64,000 bases of DNA from Ardenticatenaceae bacterium (GCA_020634245.1 JACKCC010000026.1:1-64000), one strand, 5' to 3'; counted from the first letter of the stretch, positions 6,931 to 16,873 are shown. Made by a program: numbers and translations. Notes: generated from the letters alone by a model not told the origin.

Positions 6931-9765
6931 ATGTCAAATATTTCTGTGGTCAACCTCCAAATCGAGCATTTACAGGAAACGTTGGGCATTGGCACAGCCG
7001 CGCCGCGCCTGTCCTGGCAGGTGGCGAGTTCTGCCGCCAGTTGGACACAATCTGCCTACGCAATTGCCCTGCAAGGCACAAAGCAGCAGACGGGCAAGGT
7101 GGAATCCAGCCAATCGGTGCTGGTGGATTGGCCGTTTGCGCCGCTGCAATCACGGGAGCGCGTCGGTGTGCAAGTGCGCGTTTGGGGCGCGGATGGGAGC
7201 GCGTCCGATTGGAGCGAACCGCTCACGGTGGAAGCGGGCTTGCTGAAAGAGAAGGATTGGCACGGCCGTTTCATCACCCCCACCTGGCACGAAGATAAAT
7301 CCCAAGACAACCCCGCCCCCTACCTGCGCCGCGAATTTGACCTGCGTGAAGGCATCGCCTCCGCACGGTTGTACATCACCGCGCTCGGCGTTTATGAAGC
7401 ACAAATCAACGGCCAGCGGGTCGGCGATCACCTCCTTGCCCCAGGCTGGACGGTGTACGACCAGCGGCTGCGCTACCAAACCTTTGACGTGACTGACCTG
7501 CTGCAATCCGGCGGCAACGCCATCGGTGCTATCCTGGGTGACGGCTGGTATCGCGGCCGTTTGGGCTTCGGCGGCGGGCAGCGCAACATTTACGGCGACA
7601 AGCTGGCGCTGCTGGCCCAACTCGAAGTGACCTACGACGACGGCACAACCGAACAAATCGTGACTGATTTGGACTGGCAGGCAAGTACAGGGCCGATTCT
7701 CGCCAGCAGCATTTACGACGGCGAACGTTACGATGCGCGGCTGGAAATGGATGGCTGGTCTGAGAGCGGTTTTGATGGTGGGACATGGACGGCCACTTCG
7801 ACATGCGCCCCCCGGTCGTCGCTCAGTGCAAGCGTTTCCCACCTCGATCACGATTTTTCCACCCTGGAAGCCCCGCTTGGCCCGCCCGTGCGCCGCACGG
7901 AGGAATTGGCTCCGGTCGCCATCACCCAATCGCCATCCGGCAAAACGCTGGTGGATTTTGGCCAAAACTTGGTGGGCTGGGTGCGACTCTCAGTGGAAGG
8001 CGCAGCGGGTCATACCGTCACCCTGCGTCATGCGGAGGTGTTGGAAAATGGGGAATTGGGAATACGGCCGTTACGCACCGCCACTGCCACCGACCAATAC
8101 ACCCTGCGCGGCAGCGGCATCGAAACCTACGAACCCCGCTTCACCTTTCACGGTTTCCGCTACGTGGAGGTAGAAAATTGGCCCGGAGAACTGCGCCCCG
8201 ACCATCTACGCGCCATCGTTTTGCATTCCGACATGGCGCGCACGGGCCAGTTTGAATGCTCCGACCCGATGCTCAACCAGCTGCACCAAAACGTGGTCTG
8301 GGGGATGCGCGGCAACTTCCTCGACGTGCCCACCGACTGCCCCCAGCGCGACGAGCGCATGGGCTGGACGGGCGACATTCAGGTATTTTCGCCAACGGCC
8401 GCTTTTTTGTTCGATACCAGCGGTTTTTTGCAATCGTGGCTGGTTGATTTGGCGCAGGAACAGCGCAAACAGAACGGCACGGTGCCGCATGTGGTGCCCA
8501 ACATTTTGGGGGATGGGGGCGCGGCGGCGTGGGGAGATGCGGCAACTGTTGTGCCGTGGACGCTGTACCAGCGGTACGGCGACGAGGGCATTTTGCGCGA
8601 TCAGTTCGCCAGTATGTGTGCCTGGGTTGATTTTGTCGCGGCGAGAGCAGGCGAATCCTTCTTGTGGGATACCGGCTTCCAGTTTGGCGACTGGCTGGAC
8701 CCAACTGCACCGCCCGACCAGCCGTGGCAGGCGCGTACGGACAAGGTGATTGTGGCCAGCGCCTATTTTGCCCACTCGGCGGACCTGGTGGCGAAAACGG
8801 CCGAACTGCTCAACGACACCACCGCCCACAGCAAGTATGCCGAAATGGCCCAAAAAGCGAAGGCTGCTTTTGCCGCTGAATATGTGACGCCAAACGGCCG
8901 TATGATGTGCGACGCCGAAACTGCCTACGCCCTGGCCATCGCTTTCGACCTCCTGCCAAACAAAAAACAGCGCCAAAACGCTGGCGACCGGTTGGCAAAA
9001 TTGGTGCTGGGCAGCGGCTACACCATCCGCACCGGCTTTGTGGGCACGCCGCTCATTTGCGACGCACTGTGCCAGACGAGGCATTACGCCACCGCCTACC
9101 GCCTGCTGCTACAGCAGCAATCCCCCTCATGGCTTTACCCCATCACGATGGGTGCCACCACTATTTGGGAACGGTGGGACTCGATGCTGCCGGACGGCTC
9201 CATCAACCCCGGCGAGATGACCTCCTTTAACCATTACGCCCTGGGCGCGGTGGCCGATTGGATGCACCGCACAATTGGCGGTCTGGCCCCTGCGGCACCG
9301 GGCTACCGCCACATCCGCTTTGCGCCACGCCCCGGCGGCAAGCTAACCCACTGCCACACCCGCCTGCAAACCCCCTACGGCCTGGCCGAATGCCGCTGGC
9401 AAATCACCGACGACACGCTTGAGCTTTCCGTGACCGTTCCCCCCAACGCCACAGGTGAAGTGGTTCTGCCCGGCCACGCTGGCGAGCCGATTGTGGTTGG
9501 TTCCGGGCAGCATACCTGGACGGTCGCGTATCAAGACCCGGATGCGCGGGGGCCGTTCACCGTGGATGATTTCATCGGCGACATCCTGTACCAGCCAGAC
9601 GGCCACCGCCTGGTGATGGAAACGCTCGACAAACTCAATGCGCCCGGCTTTTTGCGCTTTGTGCTGCCAAACAATAAAGAAACTCGCCTGCGCGACGGGC
9701 TGGGCGCTATACCCAATCAAGAAGAAGCGCTGCGCCTGTTTAATGAGGCGTTGGCAAAGCTGTAG
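6931..9765 (+). CDS. Alpha-L-rhamnosidase, glycoside hydrolase family 78
   Basis: The 944-residue enzyme has the GH78 order: an N-terminal beta-sandwich, the rhamnosidase N domain (GVYEAQINGQRVGDHLLAPG, GDGWYRGRLGF), a concanavalin-like part, and a six-hairpin catalytic barrel. The catalytic block includes VPTDCPQRDERMGWTGD, holding the acidic residues expected for inverting hydrolysis. WERWDSMLPDG carries the second catalytic Glu. It removes terminal alpha-L-rhamnose from glycosides or pectin fragments. No signal peptide is seen, so it probably acts in the cytoplasm on imported oligosaccharides. AAGGAAAA precedes the ATG. The last 90 residues or so look like a short family-atypical tail rich in PDGHRLVMETLDKLN and may be an added helical domain. 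Confidence 0.92.
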   Translation: MSNISVVNLQIEHLQETLGIGTAAPRLSWQVASSAASWTQSAYAIALQGTKQQTGKVESSQSVLVDWPFAPLQSRERVGVQVRVWGADGSASDWSEPLTVEAGLLKEKDWHGRFITPTWHEDKSQDNPAPYLRREFDLREGIASARLYITALGVYEAQINGQRVGDHLLAPGWTVYDQRLRYQTFDVTDLLQSGGNAIGAILGDGWYRGRLGFGGGQRNIYGDKLALLAQLEVTYDDGTTEQIVTDLDWQASTGPILASSIYDGERYDARLEMDGWSESGFDGGTWTATSTCAPRSSLSASVSHLDHDFSTLEAPLGPPVRRTEELAPVAITQSPSGKTLVDFGQNLVGWVRLSVEGAAGHTVTLRHAEVLENGELGIRPLRTATATDQYTLRGSGIETYEPRFTFHGFRYVEVENWPGELRPDHLRAIVLHSDMARTGQFECSDPMLNQLHQNVVWGMRGNFLDVPTDCPQRDERMGWTGDIQVFSPTAAFLFDTSGFLQSWLVDLAQEQRKQNGTVPHVVPNILGDGGAAAWGDAATVVPWTLYQRYGDEGILRDQFASMCAWVDFVAARAGESFLWDTGFQFGDWLDPTAPPDQPWQARTDKVIVASAYFAHSADLVAKTAELLNDTTAHSKYAEMAQKAKAAFAAEYVTPNGRMMCDAETAYALAIAFDLLPNKKQRQNAGDRLAKLVLGSGYTIRTGFVGTPLICDALCQTRHYATAYRLLLQQQSPSWLYPITMGATTIWERWDSMLPDGSINPGEMTSFNHYALGAVADWMHRTIGGLAPAAPGYRHIRFAPRPGGKLTHCHTRLQTPYGLAECRWQITDDTLELSVTVPPNATGEVVLPGHAGEPIVVGSGQHTWTVAYQDPDARGPFTVDDFIGDILYQPDGHRLVMETLDKLNAPGFLRFVLPNNKETRLRDGLGAIPNQEEALRLFNEALAKL

Positions 9766-9772
9766 GAACAAA

Positions 9773-11206
9773 ATGACATCTAAATCAGAACACATTCGCG
9801 TCATTGTCACCACCGATCCGGAGCTTGATGATCTCAACTCCATGCTCCGGCTGGTGCTGTACGCCAACGAGATCGAGCTGGCGGGGCTGGTGTATTCGTC
9901 GAGCCAGTTCCACTACGCGGGCGATGCAGCACGCGGAGTTGCCCCCCACCGCTGGCCGCCTGCGGGTGCGCGGGGACACATTGATCAAGCGCTTGATGCT
10001 TATGAGCAGGTTTACCCAAATCTGCGGGTGCACGATTCGCGCTACCCGGACCCCGCCCACCTGCGGTCGCTCGTGCGGGTGGGGAATATTGCGGATGTGG
10101 GGGATGTGAAACGGCCGTCTCCCGGTTCCGACCTCATTGCCCAGATTCTGCTCGATGATGTGCCAGGCACGGTCGTACTGCAAGCCTGGGGTGGACTCAA
10201 TACCATCGCCCGTGCCCTCATGACCATCGAGGAACAGCATGCGGACAAGCCAGGATGGGAAGCAATCCAGGCGCGTGTTACGGCGCGCACGGTGCTGACC
10301 AGCTGGGGTGAGCAGGATGACACCTTTGCCGCCTACATTCGCCCGCATTGGCCGCAAATGACACTGCGCCAGGTCGCCACGATGGTCTGGGGCTACGCCG
10401 CCCGGATGGTTACGCCAGCGGCGCTGCACCATTACTTCTCCGCCGAGTGGACACGCGACAACGTTTCCCAAGTCGGCCCGGTGGGGGCTGCCTACCGCGT
10501 CTGGGGCGACGGGCTGCAAATGGCGGAAGGCTTTGATGCGGAGGATTACTTTGGCCTACGTGGATTCTCTGACGAGGAACTGCGGGCGCGTGGCTATAAG
10601 CTATTTGTCCCCTTATACGAACCCGATGCCTGGATCTCTGAAGGAGATTCATCGAACTTTGCCCTGCATATTGACAACGGCCTGCGTAACTGGGAACACC
10701 CCGGGAACGGCGGATGGGGTGGCCAGCAGGTACGCGATCCCGAAGACCCTCACAAATGGCACTCGGTCGGGTTTGAGGGACTAGATTTTTCTAAGCCGCC
10801 GACGGATTGGGGGGATGTGGCCCGATGGGTTCCAGCCTTCCAGCGCGATTTTGCGGCGCGTTTGCGGTGGTCGGTCAGCGATTCATACGCGGCCGCGAAC
10901 CATCACCCCAAACTTGAGGTAACAACCGGGCTTGATATGACGGCCCAGCCTGGGGAAACCGTCACCATCGTCTGGTCTGTCATGGACCCGGACCGCGACG
11001 CTGTGAGTGTGACAGCCTGGCAGTACCGCGAGGCGGGGAGTTGCCCGCACGAGGCGTTGCTCAAGCGCACAGGCGAGAACGGGGTAACGGTAACCGTTCC
11101 CAACAACGCGGCCGCTGATGAAACGATCCACATCATCCTTGAGGCAACCGATGCGGGTGAGCCGCCATTGACCACCTACGCCCGGATTATTTTAACGGTC
11201 ACATGA
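9773..11206 (+). CDS. DUF1593 (nucleoside-hydrolase-like / Sde182-type) protein
   Basis: Starting at the ATG at 9773 gives 477 residues beginning MTSKSEHIRVIVTTDPELDD. An acidic TTDPELDDLNSM motif near the N-terminus matches the DUF1593 fold, which resembles nucleoside hydrolases with an Asp-rich metal site. The C-terminal 90 residues form a beta-sandwich (TVTIVWSVMDPDRDAVSVTA) as in cellulose-binding Sde182-type proteins. The gene follows the rhamnosidase by seven bases, so they are co-transcribed. DUF1593 proteins often occur in plant polysaccharide clusters, but the exact reaction is not established. An upstream in-frame extension overlapping the rhamnosidase gene is rejected. Confidence 0.8.
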   Translation: MTSKSEHIRVIVTTDPELDDLNSMLRLVLYANEIELAGLVYSSSQFHYAGDAARGVAPHRWPPAGARGHIDQALDAYEQVYPNLRVHDSRYPDPAHLRSLVRVGNIADVGDVKRPSPGSDLIAQILLDDVPGTVVLQAWGGLNTIARALMTIEEQHADKPGWEAIQARVTARTVLTSWGEQDDTFAAYIRPHWPQMTLRQVATMVWGYAARMVTPAALHHYFSAEWTRDNVSQVGPVGAAYRVWGDGLQMAEGFDAEDYFGLRGFSDEELRARGYKLFVPLYEPDAWISEGDSSNFALHIDNGLRNWEHPGNGGWGGQQVRDPEDPHKWHSVGFEGLDFSKPPTDWGDVARWVPAFQRDFAARLRWSVSDSYAAANHHPKLEVTTGLDMTAQPGETVTIVWSVMDPDRDAVSVTAWQYREAGSCPHEALLKRTGENGVTVTVPNNAAADETIHIILEATDAGEPPLTTYARIILTVT

Positions 11207-11250
11207 CAATTTTTACCAGGCTGGGGTAGTGCCAGGCCTCTTCGGTTGTC

Positions 11251-11270
11251 ATACCCGCGTAGGCGGGTAT
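11251..11270. repeat. Intergenic hairpin repeat, CCCGCGTAGGCGGG type
   Basis: ATACCCGC-GTAG-GCGGGTAT forms an 8-bp stem with a four-base loop and is followed by CCATCTGCCTGCGCAGGAAT. This resembles widely dispersed bacterial extragenic palindromes in which a GCGGG hairpin is followed by ATCCA. Confidence 0.6.
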
Positions 11271-11320
11271 CCATCTGCCTGCGCAGGAATGGCGGGATTC
11301 GTAGTTACAGAAGGAAAAAG

Positions 11321-12271
11321 ATGATTCACGAAAAAATTCAACTCTATGAAAATCGGTCGGATGTGACGTTGACGACGTATGTGCTGGACGATTCGGCCGA
11401 GATGCTGAATGGCAAAAAACGCCCGGCGGTGCTGGTTTGCCCCGGCGGCGCGTATTTGGGCTGTTCGGATCGGGAGGCGGAGCCAGTGGCGCTGCGCTTT
11501 GCGGCGATGGGCTACCATGCGTTTGTGCTGCGTTACTCGACGTACTTCGAGGGAAAGTTTGGCGAGCTGCCTTTTGGCGGTGATATGCCCGTCAATCCCA
11601 AAAGCGTGCATCCTGGCCCGGTGCGGGACATCGGCCAGGCGTTTCTGACGATCCGCGAATTTGCCGACGAATGGCTGGTGGATATGGACAAGGTAGCGAT
11701 TTGTGGCTTTTCGGCGGGCGGCCACAACTGCGCGATGTATGCCACGCATTGGCATCGGCCGATTATGACCGACCATTTTGGGGTTCCTGCCGCCGACCTA
11801 AAGCCTGCGGCTGCTATTGTGGGCTACCCAATTGGTGATTATCACATCATGTTTGGCGAAATTACCGACCCGGTGGGTCAGGAAATCTCCAACGCGGCCA
11901 GCATTGCTTTTTTAGGCACAACAACCCCGTCAAGCGATTTGCTCGACGCGGTGAGTCCGGTTCTGCACATTACGCAGGAAACGCCGCCAATGTTTATTTG
12001 GGCGACAGCGGCTGATGAGTTGGTGCCGGTGGAAAACAGCACTAGCTTGGCCAACGGGCTGGCGCGGCAAGGTGTGCCGTTTGAAATTCATATTTTTGAA
12101 GGAGGGATGCACGGTTTAAGTTTGGCCGATCAGGCCACAGCCGGAGGTTTGGCGAACCTTGAACCGGATGCTGCCAAATGGATCGGGCTGGCCGAAACGT
12201 GGCTCAAGAAGCGATTTGCGCTGGAACTGCCTGTCAAGCCAGCCTGGATGGTGGAGATGGAAGCGGCCTAA
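11321..12271 (+). CDS. Alpha/beta-hydrolase, carbohydrate-esterase-like (BD-FAE / acetyl xylan esterase type)
   Basis: With the ATG at 11321 the protein has 316 residues. The oxyanion motif VLVCPGGAYLGC and the nucleophile elbow CGFSAGGHNCA place it among BD-FAE or acetyl-esterase-like alpha/beta-hydrolases. The later acid (ATAADELVPVENS) and histidine (EGGMHGLSL) complete a Ser-Asp-His triad. It probably removes acetyl or other acyl groups from oligosaccharides in the cytoplasm, which suits neighbours acting on pectin-like fragments. GAAGGAAAAAG precedes this ATG, and the longer upstream frame overlaps the dispersed hairpin repeat. The substrate is unproven. Confidence 0.82.
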   Translation: MIHEKIQLYENRSDVTLTTYVLDDSAEMLNGKKRPAVLVCPGGAYLGCSDREAEPVALRFAAMGYHAFVLRYSTYFEGKFGELPFGGDMPVNPKSVHPGPVRDIGQAFLTIREFADEWLVDMDKVAICGFSAGGHNCAMYATHWHRPIMTDHFGVPAADLKPAAAIVGYPIGDYHIMFGEITDPVGQEISNAASIAFLGTTTPSSDLLDAVSPVLHITQETPPMFIWATAADELVPVENSTSLANGLARQGVPFEIHIFEGGMHGLSLADQATAGGLANLEPDAAKWIGLAETWLKKRFALELPVKPAWMVEMEAA

Positions 12272-12297
12272 ATGGGCCAATAAGGTGACACTTCGCA

Positions 12298-15075
12298 ATG
12301 GATGAGCAAATCCTCGTTGATGGTTTGCAGTGTGAATATCTTCGTAATCCGCTGGGCATAGGCAGCAAAATGCCGCGACTAAGTTGGAAGCTGGCTGCCA
12401 GGCGACGCAATGTGATGCAGTCGGCATTTCAAATTCAGGTAGCAGAGCTGGCCGACCTGAAAGCGCCTATCTGGGATTCTGGCAAGATGCTGTCTGCTGC
12501 TTCGGTACATGTGGCGTATGGCGGGCCGACACTGCTTTCGCGGCAGCGTTATTTTTGGCGGGTGCGCGTTTGGGATGAAGCCGATACGGTTTCAACCTGG
12601 AGCCAGAGCGCGTTTTGGGAAATGGGGCTGCTGGAAACGGCCGATTGGCAGGCCAAATGGATCGAACCCCAGCAAAAACCAGCCCAACCGGAACCGCCCC
12701 TGCACATGTTCCAGAACCTGGGCAAAATTTCGCCGGAACCGGATGCCGATTATGGACGGTTGAATCCATGTTTGTATGTGCAACGGCCGTTTACCCCCCC
12801 CACGCCCATCCAAAAAGCCCGCCTCTACGCCACTGCGCACGGGGTTTACCGCCTGTTTATAAACGGCCGTCGCGTGGGCAACGTTGAACTGGCACCCGAA
12901 CCCACCGCTTACGACGATTTTTTGCAGGTCCAAACCTACGACGTCACGGCGCTGCTTCAGCCGGGTGAAAATGTGCTGGCGGCGGTGTTGGGCGATGGTT
13001 GGTACTGCGGACGCCTGGGCTTGCCGGGTGACAGCTGCCAGTACGGTGACAAATTAGCTTTGTTGTGCCAACTGGAGATTGTGGGGGAAGACGGCCGTAT
13101 CCACACCATCCCCTCCGACGAAACCTTTACCGCCACCACTGGCCCCCTCATCTACTCGGACCTGTTCATCGGCGAACGGTACGATGCCCGCCGCGAGCTG
13201 GAAAATTGGCAGCCCGTCACCATCCCCGACTACGGCACCGCCAATCTCGTGGCGCAGGTGGGTGAACCGATGCGCGTCGTGGCCGAGCTGCCCGTGCAGG
13301 CCATCCTTCAAACCCCCAGGGGCGAAACCGTGCTCGACCTGGGCCAAAACATTCACGGCAAGCTGCGGATGCGCGTGCAAGGCCCCGCCGGAACCGAAAT
13401 TACGCTGGATCACAGCGAAACGCTCGACGCGGAGGGCAACTTCCTGCACAAAATTCGCGGGCGCAACAAAGACCAGCGGGATGTCTACGTGCTCAAAGGC
13501 GGCGGCGCAGAGGTTTACGAGCCGTGGTTTTCCACGCACGGCTTCCGCTACGTGCGCCTCAGCGGCTATCCGGGCGAACCGCAGGTGGAAGATTTTGTTG
13601 GACTGGTGGTGGCTTCGGATTTACGGCCGTCGGGACAGTTTAGCTGCTCTGATGAACGTCTGAACCAGTTGCAGCAAAACGTCGTGTGGAGCCAGCGCGG
13701 TAATTTCTGCGGCATCCCCACCGATTGCCCCCACCGGGAGCGGGCCGGGTTTACCGGGGATGCGCAGGTATTCATGGCGACGGCCTGCTTCAACATGGAT
13801 ATTGCCATGTTTATCACCCGCTGGCTGCGCAATTTGCAAATTGAACAGCGCCCCGATGGGCAGGTGCCGGTTGCTGTGCCCTATTGGAAAAGCTACGTTG
13901 CGATTGCCAACCAGGTGCAAGGCGGGGCGCACACGTCGGCGGGTTGGGGCGACGCCTGCATCATCGTGCCCTGGACACTGTACCAGAGCTACGGCGACAC
14001 CCAAATCCTGGCTGAAAATTATGAGACGATGCGCCGCTGGCTGGCCTACGTGCAAAAAGAAGCCGAGCAGGGCATCCCAGAACGTTTAGATGGGGCATTA
14101 ACTGAAGAAGTTCGCCAGCGACAGCGATTTTTGTGGAATTCCGGCTTTCATTTTGGCGATTGGCTTATTCCCAGCCTGACGGCAGGCTATGGCAATCCGT
14201 TTGAAGCAGCCAACGCGACAAAAGAGATTGCCGCCAGCTGTTTTTATGCCCACAGCACGGCGCTGATGGCCAACATTGCCTCCGTTTTGGGCAAAGCAGA
14301 TGACCAGCAGCGCTACAGCGACCGCCTGGCCCACATTCGTGAAGCGTTTGCCGCAGAGTACGTGGGCGAGGATGGGCGGCTGTTGTCCCATTACCAGGGA
14401 ATGTATGCGCTGGCATTGTGGCTGGAGATGGTGCCGGAGGGGCAACGGCCGTTCCTCACCCAACACCTCGTCAACCTGATCGCCGAAAACGATTACCGGC
14501 TGGACACGGGCTTTGTCTCTACACCGTATTTGCTGGACGTGTTGGTGGAAAACGGCCGTTCTGACATCGCCGCCAAACTGCTGTTCCAAACCAACTGCCC
14601 CTCCTGGCTTTACGCTGTGGAAAAAGGGGCCACCACCATTTGGGAAAGCTGGGACGCCATCGCTCCCGATGGCACCGTCAACCTGGCCTCGTTCAACCAT
14701 TACGCTTTTGGCGCTGTGGGGGATTGGCTGTACCGCACCGTAGCCGGTTTGGACAAAAGCCAGCCAGGGTACAAGCACGTTCTCATCCAGCCACGGCCGT
14801 TTGGCCACCTGAGCCACGCCAAAGCCAGCTACCACTCAATCTACGGCGAAATTGTGTCCGCCTGGGAATTGCATAACGGCACGATGCGCGTGCAGGCCAC
14901 CATCCCGCCCAACACAACCGCCACCATTCGCCTGCCAGGGGCAGACCTGCAATCCATTTCAGGACGTTACGCAATCACCCAAAATGGGCAGGATGTGATG
15001 GTAGAAGTTGGCAGCGGAACATATCAATTTGAGTATCCCTATGATGCTCAATCAGTACAAAAGGATTTATCATGA
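12298..15075 (+). CDS. Alpha-L-rhamnosidase, glycoside hydrolase family 78 (second copy)
   Basis: This 925-residue enzyme shares the GH78 order with the one at 6931-9765 but is clearly divergent. An N-terminal MDEQILVDGLQCEYLRNPLG domain is followed by the binding domain (LFINGRRVGNVELAPEPTAY, LGDGWYCGRLGLPG). The catalytic block is IPTDCPHRERAGFTGDAQVF, with the later WESWDAIAPDG. It hydrolyses alpha-L-rhamnosides, presumably with different linkage preference. The gene overlaps the next one by four bases (ATGA), so the two are translationally coupled. No signal peptide is evident. Confidence 0.92.
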   Translation: MDEQILVDGLQCEYLRNPLGIGSKMPRLSWKLAARRRNVMQSAFQIQVAELADLKAPIWDSGKMLSAASVHVAYGGPTLLSRQRYFWRVRVWDEADTVSTWSQSAFWEMGLLETADWQAKWIEPQQKPAQPEPPLHMFQNLGKISPEPDADYGRLNPCLYVQRPFTPPTPIQKARLYATAHGVYRLFINGRRVGNVELAPEPTAYDDFLQVQTYDVTALLQPGENVLAAVLGDGWYCGRLGLPGDSCQYGDKLALLCQLEIVGEDGRIHTIPSDETFTATTGPLIYSDLFIGERYDARRELENWQPVTIPDYGTANLVAQVGEPMRVVAELPVQAILQTPRGETVLDLGQNIHGKLRMRVQGPAGTEITLDHSETLDAEGNFLHKIRGRNKDQRDVYVLKGGGAEVYEPWFSTHGFRYVRLSGYPGEPQVEDFVGLVVASDLRPSGQFSCSDERLNQLQQNVVWSQRGNFCGIPTDCPHRERAGFTGDAQVFMATACFNMDIAMFITRWLRNLQIEQRPDGQVPVAVPYWKSYVAIANQVQGGAHTSAGWGDACIIVPWTLYQSYGDTQILAENYETMRRWLAYVQKEAEQGIPERLDGALTEEVRQRQRFLWNSGFHFGDWLIPSLTAGYGNPFEAANATKEIAASCFYAHSTALMANIASVLGKADDQQRYSDRLAHIREAFAAEYVGEDGRLLSHYQGMYALALWLEMVPEGQRPFLTQHLVNLIAENDYRLDTGFVSTPYLLDVLVENGRSDIAAKLLFQTNCPSWLYAVEKGATTIWESWDAIAPDGTVNLASFNHYAFGAVGDWLYRTVAGLDKSQPGYKHVLIQPRPFGHLSHAKASYHSIYGEIVSAWELHNGTMRVQATIPPNTTATIRLPGADLQSISGRYAITQNGQDVMVEVGSGTYQFEYPYDAQSVQKDLS

Positions 15076-16313
15076 ACAAGTTTACATTTCCAAATGATTT
15101 TATGTGGGGCAGTGCTACCGCCGCCCATCAGGTAGAAGGCAACAATATCAACAGCGAGAGTTGGGTGCTGGAACATCTGCCCAATACCATTTACGCTGAG
15201 CCATCCGGCGATGCTTGCGATCATTACCATCACTATCCCCAGGACATTGCCTTGCTGGCCGAACTGGGCTTCAATGCCTACCGTTTTTCAATTGAATGGG
15301 CGCGTATTGAACCGGAAGAAGGTGAATTTTCCTACGCCGCCCTCGAACATTATCGGCGTATGTTGGCCGCCTGCCACGAACACAATATTCAGCCGGTGGT
15401 AACGTTCCATCATTTCACCTCACCGCGCTGGCTGCAGCGGTACGGCGGCTGGCTGGACGACAAAACGCCAGAGCGGTTCGCTCGCTACTGCGAGAAAACA
15501 ACGGCACATCTCGGCGACCTGATTGCGGTGGCCTGTACGGTGAATGAACCAAATATTTCGGCCGTGCTGGAGAGCATTTTGCCGTTTGACCTGACCGCTG
15601 GCCCCTGGTGGCAAGAGGCATCCCAGGCGTTTGGCGTCGCCCCCGACCAGATGGGTCTGTTTCAGTTCGTGGCTGATCGGCATATGTGGGATGTCATTTT
15701 TGCAGCCCACCGTCGCGCCTATGAAGTGCTTCATGCTGGCCCTGGCGATTTCCCCGTCGGCTTGACCCTTGCTCTCCACGACTTTCAGGCTGCCGAGGGT
15801 GGAGAGGAGAAGATGGCTGAGATACGCCGCCGATTGGCCGATGATTTTCTTGAGCGGCTGGGTGATGATGATTTTGTCGGCGTACAAAACTATGCACGGA
15901 TGGTGATTGGGCCGGAAGGCATTGTGCGACCGGGTGATGATGTTGCGAAAAACCAAATGGGCGAGGAGATTTATCCGCCAGCGCTCGGCGGTGCGATTCG
16001 TCATGCGGCTCAGGTGTCGGGTTTGCCGGTTTATGTAACGGAAAATGGCCTGTCAACTGAGGATGACACGCAGCGACTGGCCTATTTTAGGGGCGCTTTG
16101 CAAAGTATGGTGGATTGCCTTAAAGATGGTGTCGATGTTCGCGGTTACCTTGCCTGGTCTGCTTTTGACAATTTTGAATGGGTATCGGGTTACGGACCGA
16201 AGTTTGGTATCATTGCAGTTGATCGGCAAACGCAGACACGCAAACCGAAATCAAGCGGACGCTGGTTGGGGAATATAGCCCGTACGAATCGATATCAGTC
16301 TGAAAGCGCTTAA
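15072..16313 (+). CDS. Beta-glucosidase/beta-glycosidase, glycoside hydrolase family 1
   Basis: The 413-residue protein starts MNKFTFPNDFMWGSATAAHQVEG compressed over the family's first strand. Both GH1 catalytic motifs are present: TVNEP with acid/base Glu159, and YVTENG with nucleophile Glu324. It is a cytoplasmic retaining exo-enzyme cleaving beta-linked glucose, galactose or similar residues from imported oligosaccharides. It is the last gene of the run that starts with the TetR regulator. At 413 residues it is a little shorter than the common 440-470. Confidence 0.92.
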   Translation: MNKFTFPNDFMWGSATAAHQVEGNNINSESWVLEHLPNTIYAEPSGDACDHYHHYPQDIALLAELGFNAYRFSIEWARIEPEEGEFSYAALEHYRRMLAACHEHNIQPVVTFHHFTSPRWLQRYGGWLDDKTPERFARYCEKTTAHLGDLIAVACTVNEPNISAVLESILPFDLTAGPWWQEASQAFGVAPDQMGLFQFVADRHMWDVIFAAHRRAYEVLHAGPGDFPVGLTLALHDFQAAEGGEEKMAEIRRRLADDFLERLGDDDFVGVQNYARMVIGPEGIVRPGDDVAKNQMGEEIYPPALGGAIRHAAQVSGLPVYVTENGLSTEDDTQRLAYFRGALQSMVDCLKDGVDVRGYLAWSAFDNFEWVSGYGPKFGIIAVDRQTQTRKPKSSGRWLGNIARTNRYQSESA

Positions 16314-16609
16314 AGTACAAAATTCCCTTGGCAACGATTTAGTTTATTTATGCCTGTACTGTATCAGGGCAATTATACTGTGGAGATGATTGGGTAACTG
16401 GTATGAGGTTGAAGGAAGAAGGGGTTGGTGTTTTATACGGGAACGGCCGTTTGCTTATCAGCCTTTGCAAATGATAAAATGAATGGAAAAGATTGCCTAC
16501 TTGAGAAAAATTGGTTGGCAATATGTTTGGGAAGGAAAACCAAAATTATACACGTGAGTGAACGAATCCCGCTCTGGGCACAAGAGGTACAAGTGGAATC
16601 GCTTGTACC
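16314..16609. other. Intergenic region after the GH1 gene
   Basis: This stretch has no convincing gene. An open minus-strand frame continues through it from the recombinase remnant, but its predicted sequence past residue 97 is unlike any recombinase and looks like read-through. One ACGGCCGT copy occurs at about 16444. Confidence 0.5.
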
Positions 16610-16873
16610 TCTTTCTATTTCTGACCGCATCTTTTCCACAATTTCATCGGGAGCTATACCAGCGTTATCCAACACAACAGCATAATCACCATGGAGGGCA
16701 ATGGCTATCACTGTGTCATCATAAATGAATACACGGTCTAAGATTTTTGCCAGTAATTGCTTCCGGGCTTCATCCGGATCGTCAACCATCATGCAAGCAT
16801 CCCAATAATTCAAGAAGTTTTCCAACAAGTCTGCCGCCTCAATTAAATCAGGGTCTTCAGGATTTCGTGGGGT
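16610..16873 (-). pseudogene. Serine recombinase C-terminal fragment
   Basis: On the minus strand the frame reads NPEDPDLIEAADLLENFLNY and continues with RKQLLAKILDRVFIYDDTVI. This resembles the coiled-coil and C-terminal beta-hairpin region of large serine recombinases, where a helical segment is followed by LLxxxxDRVxV. Upstream it runs into a dispersed GC-rich repeat and then an IS4 insertion. A second piece of what is probably the same gene lies beyond the insertion at 18383-18520. The catalytic domain is absent. It is therefore a broken remnant of an integrated element. Confidence 0.6.

Noticed and set aside
6869..7246. A 125-codon frame overlapping the start of the first rhamnosidase
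   Set aside because: It overlaps the real gene, begins inside the palindromic repeat, and has a composition unlike a protein.
9638..9772. Upstream extension of the DUF1593 protein
   Set aside because: It lies inside the rhamnosidase gene in another frame, and the family-like start MTSKSEHIRVIVTTDPE follows directly.
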